A stretch of 64,000 nt of DNA, taken from positions 251,515 to 315,514 of the forward strand of contig NZ_LMDS01000004.1 in the NCBI RefSeq assembly GCF_001425865.1, in the 5' to 3' direction. Origin of the DNA: Rhizobacter sp. Root404 (GTDB taxonomy: Bacteria > Pseudomonadota > Gammaproteobacteria > Burkholderiales > Burkholderiaceae_C). The notes beneath the pieces were generated by a model, which searched no databases, was not told the DNA's origin, and worked only from the letters and a program-made list of their open reading frames with translations. The first letter of the stretch is position 1. Each line of letters starts with the position of its first letter. This document shows, piece by piece, positions 8,139 through 15,361 of the stretch. Position numbers and translations under genes: made by a program.

Positions 8139-8342
8139 ATGAACACCCTCGACGAGATGCGGCACCGGGCCCTGCTCACCGCGCCTCAGCACGCCGAGAT
8201 CCGCGCCTGGGTAGCCAGCGCGCGCACGCCGGACGCGATCCTGCAGATGCCCGCGCATCTTTGGAAGACGTTGGAACTCGCCAGCGTGCTGATGAACGTC
8301 GACGCCGATCTGTCGCAGGCGCCCGCGCTCGACAACAGCTGA
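8139..8342 (+). CDS. Small hypothetical protein, 67 aa
   Basis: A 67-residue acidic protein that follows the HTH gene by 7 bases and likely shares its mRNA. It is predicted to be mostly helical (T-L-D-E-M-R-H-R-A-L-L and H-L-W-K-T-L-E-L-A-S-V-L-M). No signal peptide, membrane segment or known domain is visible. Position after an XRE-like regulator raises the idea of a small partner protein, but there is no toxin-antitoxin signature. Confidence 0.55.
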   Translation: MNTLDEMRHRALLTAPQHAEIRAWVASARTPDAILQMPAHLWKTLELASVLMNVDADLSQAPALDNS

Positions 8343-8366
8343 GTCGGTCGGCGGCGCCGGCCCGCG

Positions 8367-9182
8367 CTACTCGGCGCCTGGCGGCGTCTCCGGCCCGGCC
8401 GCATCCGCACCGCTTTCGCGACCGCGCGACGCAGCCGGCGGGGCGCGCGCCCCGGACACCATCTCGCCGAGCCACGACACCAGCAGCTGCGTGTACGCGC
8501 GCTGGTCCGCGTCGGCGGTCAGGCCGTGGTCGGCGCCCTGCAGGCAGCGGTAGGTCAGCGAACGCGCGTGCGTGCAGGCCTCACGGTAGCTGGTGAGAAC
8601 GGCCTGCGGGATGATCGCGTCGTGCTCGGATTCGATCAGCAGCACGTCGCCGCCGAACTCGCGACAGGCGCGCAGTGCGCGGTTGTCGGTCGCCGGCACG
8701 ACGCTGCGCCGGTAGTGTTTCAGGTCCTGCTGCTGGTGCAGACGCAATTTGGGGCTGTCCCAATCGGTGTCGATGTAGAGCGCGGGCGCGCGCAGCGCGA
8801 GCCACTTGACCTGCCGCATCGAGGTCAGCACCGAGCCGAGGTAGCCGCCATAGCTGCTGCCGATCACCGCGACGCTGCCCGGATCGACATGGCGGCGCGA
8901 GATCAGCGTGTCGTAGGCGGCGAGCACGTCGCTCAGGTTCTGTTCGCGCGTCACGGTCTCGTACTGGCCGCGCGTCTGCGCATGGCCGCGCAGGTCGAAG
9001 GTCAGGCAGACGCAGCCCAGCGCCGCCACTTCGCGGGCCCGCGCGAGATACTGCTGCTGGCTGCCGCCCCAGCCGTGCACGAACAGCACGCCCGGCACCA
9101 GCGTGCCCGGCGTGACGAAGGTGCCGGAGATCGCGTCGTCTTCGACACGGATCTCGACGGCCTCGTCATGCGAGCCGGTCAT
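8367..9182 (-). CDS. Alpha/beta hydrolase, dienelactone hydrolase-like
   Basis: A 271-residue serine hydrolase. The oxyanion segment F-V-H-G-W-G-G (34-40), the nucleophile elbow GSSYGG (Ser110), the acid in E-S-E-H-D-A-I-I-P and the histidine in G-A-D-H-G-L are all present, so it should be active on an ester or amide. It has no signal peptide. The last 30 residues are a Pro/Gly/Ala-rich tail beyond the fold. It is the third gene of a minus-strand operon, and its start overlaps the DUF3182 gene by 17 bases, which suggests joint action. The substrate is unknown. Confidence 0.88.
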   Translation of the reverse strand: MTGSHDEAVEIRVEDDAISGTFVTPGTLVPGVLFVHGWGGSQQQYLARAREVAALGCVCLTFDLRGHAQTRGQYETVTREQNLSDVLAAYDTLISRRHVDPGSVAVIGSSYGGYLGSVLTSMRQVKWLALRAPALYIDTDWDSPKLRLHQQQDLKHYRRSVVPATDNRALRACREFGGDVLLIESEHDAIIPQAVLTSYREACTHARSLTYRCLQGADHGLTADADQRAYTQLLVSWLGEMVSGARAPPAASRGRESGADAAGPETPPGAE

Positions 9183-10326
9183 CGCGCGCCACCACCGCGT
9201 ACTTCAGCAGGCGGCCCGTGCCGGCATCGTCCATCCCGTCGAAGCTGACGAATGCGCCGGCGGGCAGTGCCGTCGACTCGCCGTAGACCTCGTGCGTGGA
9301 GGCCCGGACGCGGTCGAGCGCCGGATCGTCCGCGAACGCCTGCAGCGCGAGCAGTTCCGCGCCCGACGCACCGCCGATGCGCCACGATTGCTCGAGCACA
9401 CCCATGCAGAGCGTGCCGGCCTCGTCCACGCCCTCGGCCACGTCGTAGTTGCTGCGCGTCGCGAGCATGCCGCCGAAGCAGTCGAGCGCGGCGCGGTGGA
9501 AGGCGAGCGCCTGCGCGATCGCCCGGCGCTGCGCGGCGGCGAACGGCTGCGCCGCCAGGGCGTCGAACCCGCCGCGCACGACCTGGAGGTCGGAACCGCC
9601 GTAGACCTCGTGCCCGTGGTGGTTGCACACCAGCCGCTGCGTGCCGACATAGCTCGCGACGTGCGACCCGACCTGCACCTGGCCGACGCTGTGCGTGATC
9701 ACCTGCGCGAGGTTGCGTTCGAGCACGATGCCTTCCTCGGCGATCGCCTCGGCACCGATGCCGTCGAGGCACGCGCGCAGGGACGCCGCGTCGCGCACGA
9801 CGTGCTGCCCCGCCCCGCCGACACCGCTGGGCGACTTCACGCGCACCGCGCCACCGGCCAGCAAGGCCTCGCCGGCGCGCTGCGCGTCGGCGAGCGAGAA
9901 CGCGGTCCAGCCCGCGAGCACCACGTCGCGGACGCGCTCGCCGAACGCCGCGCACCAGCCGGGCGGGGCGGCGGCGCCGGCATGCAGCAACGGGTGGCTG
10001 ATGACCTTCGTGGCGATGTAGGCCTGCGGCACGACGCCGCCGAACAGCTGCGACGCGTCGCCGATGCCGAGCCGGCGCGCTTCGGCGAGGCTCGTGATCG
10101 TGTCGGACGGCACCACCAGCGACGGCGCCATCACGGTGCGCGCGTCGCTGTCCAGCGCCAGCTCGACCCCGATCAGGCGGGCCAGCCCGCGGGCGATGTT
10201 CAGCTTGGTCGTGGTGTCGTGGCCCGCCGCGCGGGCGCTGCCGCGCGCGTCGTGGAACACGGCGGGTCCCGACGCCGACGCCGAGTGGACCACGCGATCG
10301 GGGTTCGCCACCGCGGTCGCGACCAT
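9166..10326 (-). CDS. DUF3182 family protein
   Basis: A 386-residue protein recognised as DUF3182, a family of unknown function found mainly in beta- and alphaproteobacteria. The central part (V-R-V-K-S-P-S-G-V-G-G-A-G-Q-H-V-V, about residues 160-176, then I-A-E-E-G-I-V-L-E and H-G-H-E-V-Y-G-G-S-D-L) is reminiscent of ATP-grasp ligases: a glycine-rich nucleotide loop followed by an acidic E-E...E segment. An amide or peptide ligase role is an inference. It sits between a 74-residue gene (1-base gap) and the alpha/beta hydrolase (17-base overlap), so ligation and hydrolysis of a shared small molecule is conceivable. Confidence 0.8.
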   Translation of the reverse strand: MVATAVANPDRVVHSASASGPAVFHDARGSARAAGHDTTTKLNIARGLARLIGVELALDSDARTVMAPSLVVPSDTITSLAEARRLGIGDASQLFGGVVPQAYIATKVISHPLLHAGAAAPPGWCAAFGERVRDVVLAGWTAFSLADAQRAGEALLAGGAVRVKSPSGVGGAGQHVVRDAASLRACLDGIGAEAIAEEGIVLERNLAQVITHSVGQVQVGSHVASYVGTQRLVCNHHGHEVYGGSDLQVVRGGFDALAAQPFAAAQRRAIAQALAFHRAALDCFGGMLATRSNYDVAEGVDEAGTLCMGVLEQSWRIGGASGAELLALQAFADDPALDRVRASTHEVYGESTALPAGAFVSFDGMDDAGTGRLLKYAVVARDDRLA

Positions 10327-10327
10327 C

Positions 10328-10552
10328 TCAGTGCAGGCTGCGCCAGCTGACGATGCGACAGGTCATCGTCTCGTCCCAGATCTCGGCGGCTTCGTTCGGC
10401 GGCAGCAGGAACATCGCGTCGAACGCATGCCGCGCGAACGTCATCGCGGTCACGACGTCGAGTTTGGGTGCGAGCTCGACGAGGTGAAGGGTGAAGCTGC
10501 GCAGCCAGCCGGGATCGGGCGGCGGAGGCTTGGGCAAGAAGGAAAGGTTCAT
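10328..10552 (-). CDS. Small hypothetical protein, 74 aa
   Basis: A 74-residue protein and the first gene of the DUF3182-hydrolase operon, ending 1 base before DUF3182 begins. The N-terminus is proline-rich (F-L-P-K-P-P-P-P-D-P-G-W-L). The rest is helical with a W at position 15 and a conserved-looking F-A-R-H-A-F-D-A-M-F-L-L-P-P-N-E-A-A. The start at 10552 has GAAAGG upstream on the minus strand. No domain is recognised; tight coupling suggests it works with DUF3182. Confidence 0.65.
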   Translation of the reverse strand: MNLSFLPKPPPPDPGWLRSFTLHLVELAPKLDVVTAMTFARHAFDAMFLLPPNEAAEIWDETMTCRIVSWRSLH

Positions 10553-10567
10553 GGCGTCGCTCCGGTT

Positions 10568-10587
10568 CCTGCCCAGTCTCGGGCAGG
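10568..10587. terminator. Stem-loop after msrA
   Basis: CCTGCCC and GGGCAGG form a 7-bp perfect stem around AGTCTC. It lies in the 102-base gap downstream of msrBA and upstream of the DUF3182 operon on the minus strand. There is no T run, so termination is tentative. Confidence 0.4.
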
Positions 10588-10602
10588 CGGGCGCGCGACG
10601 CC

Positions 10603-10633
10603 TGTAGGAAAGCGCCGCCTTCGAGGCGGCGAC
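10603..10633 (+). repeat. GTAG-type REP-like hairpin
   Basis: TGTAGGAAAG is followed by an 8-bp perfect stem (CGCCGCCT, loop TCG, AGGCGGCG at 10613-10631) and GAC. This is the layout of REP elements that begin with G-T-A-G. It lies between msrA and the DUF3182 operon and may also act as a transcript end. A possible relative lies at 2267-2299 on the other strand. Confidence 0.45.
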
Positions 10634-10654
10634 ATTCACCCGTTCGACGCGCCG

Positions 10655-11158
10655 TCAGCGCTGGCGCGCCGGCAGCTTCCAGTCGGGACGGATGAAGTGG
10701 CAGGTGTAGCCGTTCGGGATGCGCTCCAGGTAGTCCTGGTGCTCCGGCTCGGCCTGCCAGAACGGCCCGGCGGGCGCGAGCTCGGTCACGACCTTGCCGG
10801 GCCACAGGCCCGAGGCTTCGACATCGGCGATGGTGTCGAGCGCCACGCGCTTCTGCTCGTCGCTGGTGTAGAAGATCGCCGAGCGGTAGCTCAGGCCGCG
10901 GTCATTGCCCTGGCGGTTCGGCGTCGTCGGGTCATGGATCTGGAAGAAGAACTCGAGCAGCTGACGAAAGCTCAGCTGCGCCGGATCGAAGACGATCTCG
11001 ATCGCCTCGGCATGGGTGCCGTGGTTCCGATAGGTGGCGTTCGGCACGTCGCCGCCCGAGTAGCCCACGCGTGTCGAGATCACACCCTGGTAGCGGCGGA
11101 TCAGGTCCTGCATGCCCCAGAAACAGCCGCCGGCGAGTACCGCACGCTCTTGACTCAT
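10655..11158 (-). CDS. msrA: Peptide-methionine (S)-S-oxide reductase MsrA
   Basis: A 167-residue cytoplasmic enzyme that reduces the S epimer of methionine sulphoxide in proteins and free methionine. The signature GGCFWG (residues 10-15, catalytic Cys12) opens the protein; [17 protein letters not shown] and [18 protein letters not shown] are typical. No C-terminal recycling cysteines are seen, so thioredoxin may reduce the sulphenic acid directly. Its start overlaps the msrB stop by four bases (ATGA), and trxC lies close by, forming a local repair module. Confidence 0.95.
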   Translation of the reverse strand: MSQERAVLAGGCFWGMQDLIRRYQGVISTRVGYSGGDVPNATYRNHGTHAEAIEIVFDPAQLSFRQLLEFFFQIHDPTTPNRQGNDRGLSYRSAIFYTSDEQKRVALDTIADVEASGLWPGKVVTELAPAGPFWQAEPEHQDYLERIPNGYTCHFIRPDWKLPARQR

Positions 11159-11604
11159 CTCACCTCCTCCACCTGGTCCAGAAAGGCGCCGTAACCCGCG
11201 GCTTCCATCTCGTCGCGCGGCACGAAGCGCAACGAGGCCGAGTTGATGCAGTAGCGCAGGCCGCCGCGGTCGACCGGGCCGTCCGGGAACACGTGGCCGA
11301 GGTGGCTGTCGCCGTGCACCGAGCGCACCTCGGTGCGCACCATCCCGTACGCCGTGTCGCGCAGTTCGTTGATGTGGGCCGGCGCGATCGGCTTGGTGAA
11401 GCTCGGCCAGCCGCAGCCGGACTCGAACTTGTCGCTCGAGGCGAACAGCGGTTCGCCGGACACGATGTCGACATAGATGCCGGGCTCATGGTTGTCGAGG
11501 TACTCGCCGGTGCCGGGGCGCTCGGTCGCGTTCTGCTGCGTCACGCGGAACTGCTCCGGTGTCAGCGCGGCGATCGCCTCGGGGGTCTTGCGGTAGTCGG
11601 GCAT
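11155..11604 (-). CDS. msrB: Peptide-methionine (R)-S-oxide reductase MsrB
   Basis: A 149-residue enzyme for the R epimer of methionine sulphoxide. The catalytic cysteine is in [12 protein letters not shown] (Cys119) and the resolving cysteine in S-G-C-G-W-P-S-F (Cys64). The two C-x-x-C zinc pairs common in many MsrB proteins are absent ([13 protein letters not shown] replaces the first), so this is the zinc-free form, as in the PilB type. It is the first gene of an msrB-msrA operon with a four-base overlap. Confidence 0.94.
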   Translation of the reverse strand: MPDYRKTPEAIAALTPEQFRVTQQNATERPGTGEYLDNHEPGIYVDIVSGEPLFASSDKFESGCGWPSFTKPIAPAHINELRDTAYGMVRTEVRSVHGDSHLGHVFPDGPVDRGGLRYCINSASLRFVPRDEMEAAGYGAFLDQVEEVR

Positions 11605-11641
11605 GGGTCGTCCTTCCTTACAACGTTGAAGTCAGCGGGCG

Positions 11642-12070
11642 TCAGCGTACCAGCGCGACGATCTGCGGAGCCTGCAGGGCGCCGGTCCGGCGCGAGGTCT
11701 CGCGGCCGCCCGTCAGCCGCACCAGCGTCGGGATGCTGCGAATGCCGAAGCGCGCCGACGTCGCCGGATTGTCGTCACTGTCGACCTTCACGAGCAGCGC
11801 ATGGCCTTTCAGCTGGCGCGCGGCCTGGTCGAAATGCGGCGCCATGCCGACGCACGGGCCGCACCACGGCGCCCAGAAGTCCACCAGCACCGGCAGATCG
11901 GTGTGCTGCGTGAAGCGGTCGAAGTTGGCGTCGGTCAGCGTGACCGGCCGGCCGTCGAGCAGCGCCTGGCCGCAGCGGCCGCAGACGGGGTCGTCGGCGA
12001 GCCGGTCGGCCGGCACCCGGTTGGTCGCCAGGCAGTGGGCACACGCGATGTTCAGGGGTTTCGAGTCCAT
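11642..12070 (-). CDS. trxC: Thioredoxin 2 (TrxC)
   Basis: A 142-residue two-domain thioredoxin. The N-terminal zinc ribbon has CAHC (10-13) and CGRC (30-33). The thioredoxin fold carries the redox site WCGPC (69-73) and the cis-proline segment I-R-S-I-P-T-L-V. This is the zinc-finger-bearing TrxC, which is typically induced by peroxide. It lies upstream of msrB-msrA on the same strand, a natural electron donor for the two reductases. ATG at 12070 was preferred to a TTG three codons earlier. Confidence 0.94.
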   Translation of the reverse strand: MDSKPLNIACAHCLATNRVPADRLADDPVCGRCGQALLDGRPVTLTDANFDRFTQHTDLPVLVDFWAPWCGPCVGMAPHFDQAARQLKGHALLVKVDSDDNPATSARFGIRSIPTLVRLTGGRETSRRTGALQAPQIVALVR

Positions 12071-12100
12071 GGCTGCCAAGTGGAGCCACGACCCCGATTC

Positions 12101-12814
12101 TCAAGGCACGGCGACCGGCGCGTGGCCGAGCAGGGTCTCGTAGTTGCCCTGCTGGGCCCGGTAGCAACCGCAGGCGACCCCGACCAGCCCGGCGCGGTCG
12201 AGCACGATCATTTCGCCCCGCCGGTAGTCGATCAGCCCGGCGCGCTGCAGCGCGATCGCTGCGGTCGTGACGCCGACGCGGCGCACGCCCAGCATCAGCG
12301 CGAGGAATTCATGGGTGACGTGGAACGCGCTGGCGTGCGCCCGGTCCTGGCTCATCAGCAGCCAGCGCGCCAGCCGGGGGCTGATCTGGTGGTAGTGCAG
12401 GCAGGCCGACGAACCCGCGATCTGTGCCATCAGCACGTGCACGTAGCGGCCGACCGTGCGCTGCAGCATCGGGCTGCGCGCCAGCTCGGCCCGGAATGGC
12501 TTCATGCCGATGCGCCGCGCCAGGCCAGGCCCCTGCACCAGCGCCCGGAAAGGCGTCGTGGCGACGTCGAGCGCGAGGTTGCAGCCGAGCATGCCCTCGC
12601 GCCCGACCATGCCGACCTCCAGCCCCGGCGAGCCGTCGATGACGGTGACCAGCGAGATGAAGCTCTCGACCGGGAAGTAGGCGTGGGTCGTGACCATCCC
12701 GGGCTCGTAGATCACGTCGCCCAGCCGGAGCGCGAACGGCTCGCAACGGGCCAGCAGGCGCTCCCGGTCGCGGGGCGGCAGCAGTTCGATCAGGTGATTC
12801 TCGGCAGCGGTCAA
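12101..12814 (-). CDS. Crp/Fnr-family transcription regulator
   Basis: A 237-residue regulator. A cyclic-nucleotide-binding-type beta roll (about residues 20-120, with D-V-I-Y-E-P-G and G-M-V-G-R-E-G-M-L-G) is joined by a long dimer helix to an HTH around [16 protein letters not shown] (about 175-190). The cAMP-specific R-S residues of Crp are absent, so the signal is unknown. The start is a TTG at 12814, five bases after GAGGAG. It resembles the next regulator gene (12957-13640) and the two probably arose by duplication. A 7-bp inverted repeat (12877-12893) lies upstream. Confidence 0.85.
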   Translation of the reverse strand: MTAAENHLIELLPPRDRERLLARCEPFALRLGDVIYEPGMVTTHAYFPVESFISLVTVIDGSPGLEVGMVGREGMLGCNLALDVATTPFRALVQGPGLARRIGMKPFRAELARSPMLQRTVGRYVHVLMAQIAGSSACLHYHQISPRLARWLLMSQDRAHASAFHVTHEFLALMLGVRRVGVTTAAIALQRAGLIDYRRGEMIVLDRAGLVGVACGCYRAQQGNYETLLGHAPVAVP

Positions 12815-12876
12815 TGCAACTCCTCAACATCGCAGGCTGCACGCTGCACATGCCGAAGGGGGTGCTGGACGGGGTG

Positions 12877-12893
12877 CTCTGCGACCCGCAGAG
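12877..12893. promoter_or_regulatory. Inverted repeat upstream of Crp/Fnr gene
   Basis: CTCTGCG-ACC-CGCAGAG is a perfect 7-bp inverted repeat about 65 bases upstream of the regulator start. It could be an operator for autoregulation or a stem after the upstream gene, whose stop codon is at 12957 on the same strand. No T run follows. Confidence 0.4.
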
Positions 12894-12956
12894 TCTGGGT
12901 CGGGCGCGGGGCGCTCACCGTCTGCCAGCGCACACAGCGCTGGCTGGCGTCGGGCG

Positions 12957-13640
12957 TCAGGCCGCCGTCACCGCCGGCAGCAGCCGGTCGTATTCCTTCT
13001 TGACGACGGCGTAGCACTCGCAGGTGCGCGCTTCGAGCGCCTGGCGGTCCAGCACCGTGATCCGCCCGCGGGCGTAGCGGATCGTCCCGGCCGACTGCAG
13101 CTTCAGCGCCGCCTCGGTTACGCCCTCGCGGCGCACCCCGAGCATGTTGGCGATCAGCTCCTGCGTCATGACCAGTTCGTGACCCTGTAGCCGGTCGAGG
13201 CTCAGCAGCAGCCAGCGGCACAGCTGCTGGTCGAGCGAATGGTGGCGGTTGCACACCGCCATCTGGGCCATCTGCGTGATCAGCGCCTGGGTGTAGCGCA
13301 GCAGCAGATGCAGCACCGGCGTGCGCGCGAACTCGTCCTTGATGAAGTTCGCGGAGATGCGGTAGCCCTCGCCCGCGCTCTGGACCACGGCGCGGCTCGG
13401 CGTCGAGCCGCCGCCCATGAAGATCGAAATGCCGACGACGCCCTCGCGCCCGACCACGGCGATCTCGGCCGACGCGCCGTTCTCCATCACGTAGAGCAAC
13501 GAGACGATCGCGGTGGTCGGGAAGTAGACGTGGCTCAGCGTGATGCCGGGCTCGTAAAGGACAGTGCCCAGCGGCATGTCGACGGCTTCCAGCCGCGGTT
13601 CCCAGCGCTGCCACTCTTCGGGCGGCAGCGCCGCCAGCAA
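12957..13640 (-). CDS. Crp/Fnr-family transcription regulator
   Basis: A protein of about 227 residues. It has the effector beta roll (V-L-Y-E-P-G near residue 27 and V-V-G-R-E-G-V-V-G-I) and a C-terminal HTH (I-A-N-M-L-G-V-R-R-E-G-V-T-E-A-A). No iron-sulphur or cAMP ligands are visible. The start is uncertain: no ATG lies in frame near the N-terminus. TTG at 13640 follows GAAGGAA at good spacing; the longer frame would read through a palindromic operator (13730-13745), which argues against it. The gene is divergent from a histidine kinase gene and shares its control region. Confidence 0.8.
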   Translation of the reverse strand: MLAALPPEEWQRWEPRLEAVDMPLGTVLYEPGITLSHVYFPTTAIVSLLYVMENGASAEIAVVGREGVVGISIFMGGGSTPSRAVVQSAGEGYRISANFIKDEFARTPVLHLLLRYTQALITQMAQMAVCNRHHSLDQQLCRWLLLSLDRLQGHELVMTQELIANMLGVRREGVTEAALKLQSAGTIRYARGRITVLDRQALEARTCECYAVVKKEYDRLLPAVTAA

Positions 13641-13729
13641 CTGGTTCCTTCGGGGGTCTGGCAGAGCACCGATGCGCGGCTCCTGAGTGGCGGGACGTCT
13701 TGAAGTGTAGGCGCGCCGGACGGTTTGTA

Positions 13730-13745
13730 TGTTCGCTAACGAACA
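13730..13745. promoter_or_regulatory. Palindromic operator TGTTCG-CTAA-CGAACA
   Basis: A perfect 6-bp-arm palindrome, TGTTCGCTAACGAACA, lies between the divergent Crp/Fnr regulator and histidine kinase genes. Size and symmetry fit a Crp/Fnr-family dimer site. The adjacent regulator is the natural candidate for binding it. Confidence 0.6.
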
Positions 13746-13765
13746 CACCGGCCGGGCCGCCCGAG

Positions 13766-13781
13766 GGTGCGCTAGCGAACA
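13766..13781. promoter_or_regulatory. Second, imperfect copy of the operator
   Basis: GGTGCG-CTAG-CGAACA matches the first operator fully in the right half and at four of six bases in the left half. The two centres are 36 bp apart, so two dimers could bind on nearly the same face of the DNA. Confidence 0.45.
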
Positions 13782-13803
13782 GATGCCGCACGCATTGCCC
13801 GCT

Positions 13804-14982
13804 ATGGTCACTGGTACCCACGCCCACGCGAACGCTCGCCATCAAAGAGCCCACCCCTTGTTCCATTTCCTGGCCGATAACCGCGAAGAACTGATTGCCC
13901 GCTGCCGGGCAAAGGTGGCGCTGCGCGCGCGCGACGGGGCGGAGCATCAGACCTCCAATGGCATTCCGCTCTTCCTGGACCAGTTGACGCGCACGCTCGC
14001 GGCCGAGGACGCGGGCGAAACCGGCGAGAGCCTGAGCATTTCCGGCGCCTCCGGCGGCGACAGCCAGGCGCTGTCGGAGATGGGCATCAGCGCCGCCGCC
14101 CACGGCAAGGCGCTGCTGGAAGTCGGGTACTCCGTCGACCAGGTGGTCCATGACTACGGCGATCTCTGCCAGGCGATCACCGATCTGGCTTTCGAACGCG
14201 AGGCCCCGTTCGGCGTGGACGAATTCCGCACGCTGAACCGCTGCCTGGACAACGCGATCGCCGATGCGGTGTCGTCCTTCGCGGCGCAGAAAGAGGTCAC
14301 GGTCGCGAGCGAGAGCTCCGCTCGCGAGAACCAGCGCCTGGGCTTCCTGATCCACGAGTTTCGCAACCACGTCCAGGTCGCGACGCTCGCCTACATCGCG
14401 CTCGAGTCGGGCAAGCTGGGCATGGGCGGCTCGACGTCCGCGGTGCTCAAGCGCAGCCTGGCGGCCATGTCGGCACTGCTGAAACAGTCGCTCGCCGAAG
14501 TGCGTCTCAGCGCCGACATCCCGACGCGGGATTCCTTCTCGGTAGCCGCCTTCGTCGCCGACGCGCAGGTGACCGCCGCCCTCTACGCGGGCACGAGCGG
14601 CTGCACGCTGAGGGTGCCGTTCGTCGATCCGCTGCTCGGCGTGGTCGGCAATCGGCTGCTGCTGGCCGCCGCGCTGACGAACCTGCTGCAGAACGCCTTC
14701 AAGTTCACCCACCCCTGTTCGCAGATCACGCTGACCGCTCGCGCCGCAGACGACCGCGTGCTGATCGAGGTGCAGGACAACTGCGGCGGCCTGCCCACGG
14801 GCGCGGCCGAACGCCTGTTCAAGCCGTTCAGCCAGTCCGGCAAGAACCGGAGCGGCCTCGGGCTCGGCCTGTCGATCGCGCGTCAGAGCGTCGAAGCCGA
14901 CGGCGGCACCCTCTGCGTGACCGACCTGCCGGGCACCGGCTGCGTCTTCACGATCTCGCTCCCGCGGCAGCCGCTGATCTGA
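13804..14982 (+). CDS. Soluble sensor histidine kinase
   Basis: A 392-residue kinase with no membrane segment. The N-terminal region ([16 protein letters not shown], about residues 19-34) looks like the RsbR-type helical sensor domain. The phosphoacceptor is probably His184 in F-L-I-H-E-F-R-N-H, and the ATPase has [18 protein letters not shown] and [10 protein letters not shown]. No response regulator gene is adjacent. The ATG at 13804 was chosen; a TTG at 13858 directly before the first conserved block is an alternative. It is divergent from a Crp/Fnr gene, with two palindromes between. Confidence 0.85.
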   Translation: MVTGTHAHANARHQRAHPLFHFLADNREELIARCRAKVALRARDGAEHQTSNGIPLFLDQLTRTLAAEDAGETGESLSISGASGGDSQALSEMGISAAAHGKALLEVGYSVDQVVHDYGDLCQAITDLAFEREAPFGVDEFRTLNRCLDNAIADAVSSFAAQKEVTVASESSARENQRLGFLIHEFRNHVQVATLAYIALESGKLGMGGSTSAVLKRSLAAMSALLKQSLAEVRLSADIPTRDSFSVAAFVADAQVTAALYAGTSGCTLRVPFVDPLLGVVGNRLLLAAALTNLLQNAFKFTHPCSQITLTARAADDRVLIEVQDNCGGLPTGAAERLFKPFSQSGKNRSGLGLGLSIARQSVEADGGTLCVTDLPGTGCVFTISLPRQPLI

Positions 14983-15107
14983 TGGCGCATACTGCCGCAG
15001 CACGCCAACTCGCGTTGCCGCTGTTTTCGGTTGCCCCCACACGGCCGCACAGGCCGTCGGGCACGCCCAGGGTGCCCCGTTCGAACCCCTACCGGAACAC
15101 CCCTCAG

Positions 15108-15353
15108 ATGCCTACGTCCTCCCGCAATCGCCAATTCTGGAAAACCTCGTCCTTCGGAGGCTCCGTGGACACGTCGGCCCTCGAACTGGCGGCGCTGCGC
15201 AACCACCTCGACCTGTGCGACGCACAGCGCGGACCGCTGTTTGCCCTTCGCTGCCGGCTCGACGCGGTCAACGGCTTCGCGGCGCCGCGGCTGATCAGCG
15301 GCCTGATCCTGTTCACGCTGGTGAGCAGCGTCGCGACCTGCGCAGGCGCGTGA
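15108..15353 (+). CDS. Small hypothetical protein with C-terminal membrane segment
   Basis: A putative 81-residue protein between the kinase and phosphoketolase genes, ending 8 bases before the latter. The N-terminal half is polar ([14 protein letters not shown]). The C-terminal [16 protein letters not shown] could be a membrane helix. The ribosome site is weak and no family is recognised. It may be a real leader gene of the phosphoketolase transcript or a chance frame. Confidence 0.35.
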   Translation: MPTSSRNRQFWKTSSFGGSVDTSALELAALRNHLDLCDAQRGPLFALRCRLDAVNGFAAPRLISGLILFTLVSSVATCAGA

Positions 15354-15361
15354 ACGCCGGC

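Noticed and set aside
8139..8342. Toxin-antitoxin pair formed by the HTH protein and its small neighbour
   Set aside because: The order would fit, but the small protein has no toxin motif and the HTH protein has an atypical coiled-coil N-terminus.
12957..13811. A long form of the Crp/Fnr regulator starting at GTG 13811
   Set aside because: It would translate through the palindromic operator at 13730 and adds residues not typical of the family.
12811..15042. A 743-codon minus-strand frame across two genes
   Set aside because: Composition is that of a high-GC shadow frame rich in R, A, G and H; it lies opposite the well-supported kinase gene and in another frame of the regulator gene.
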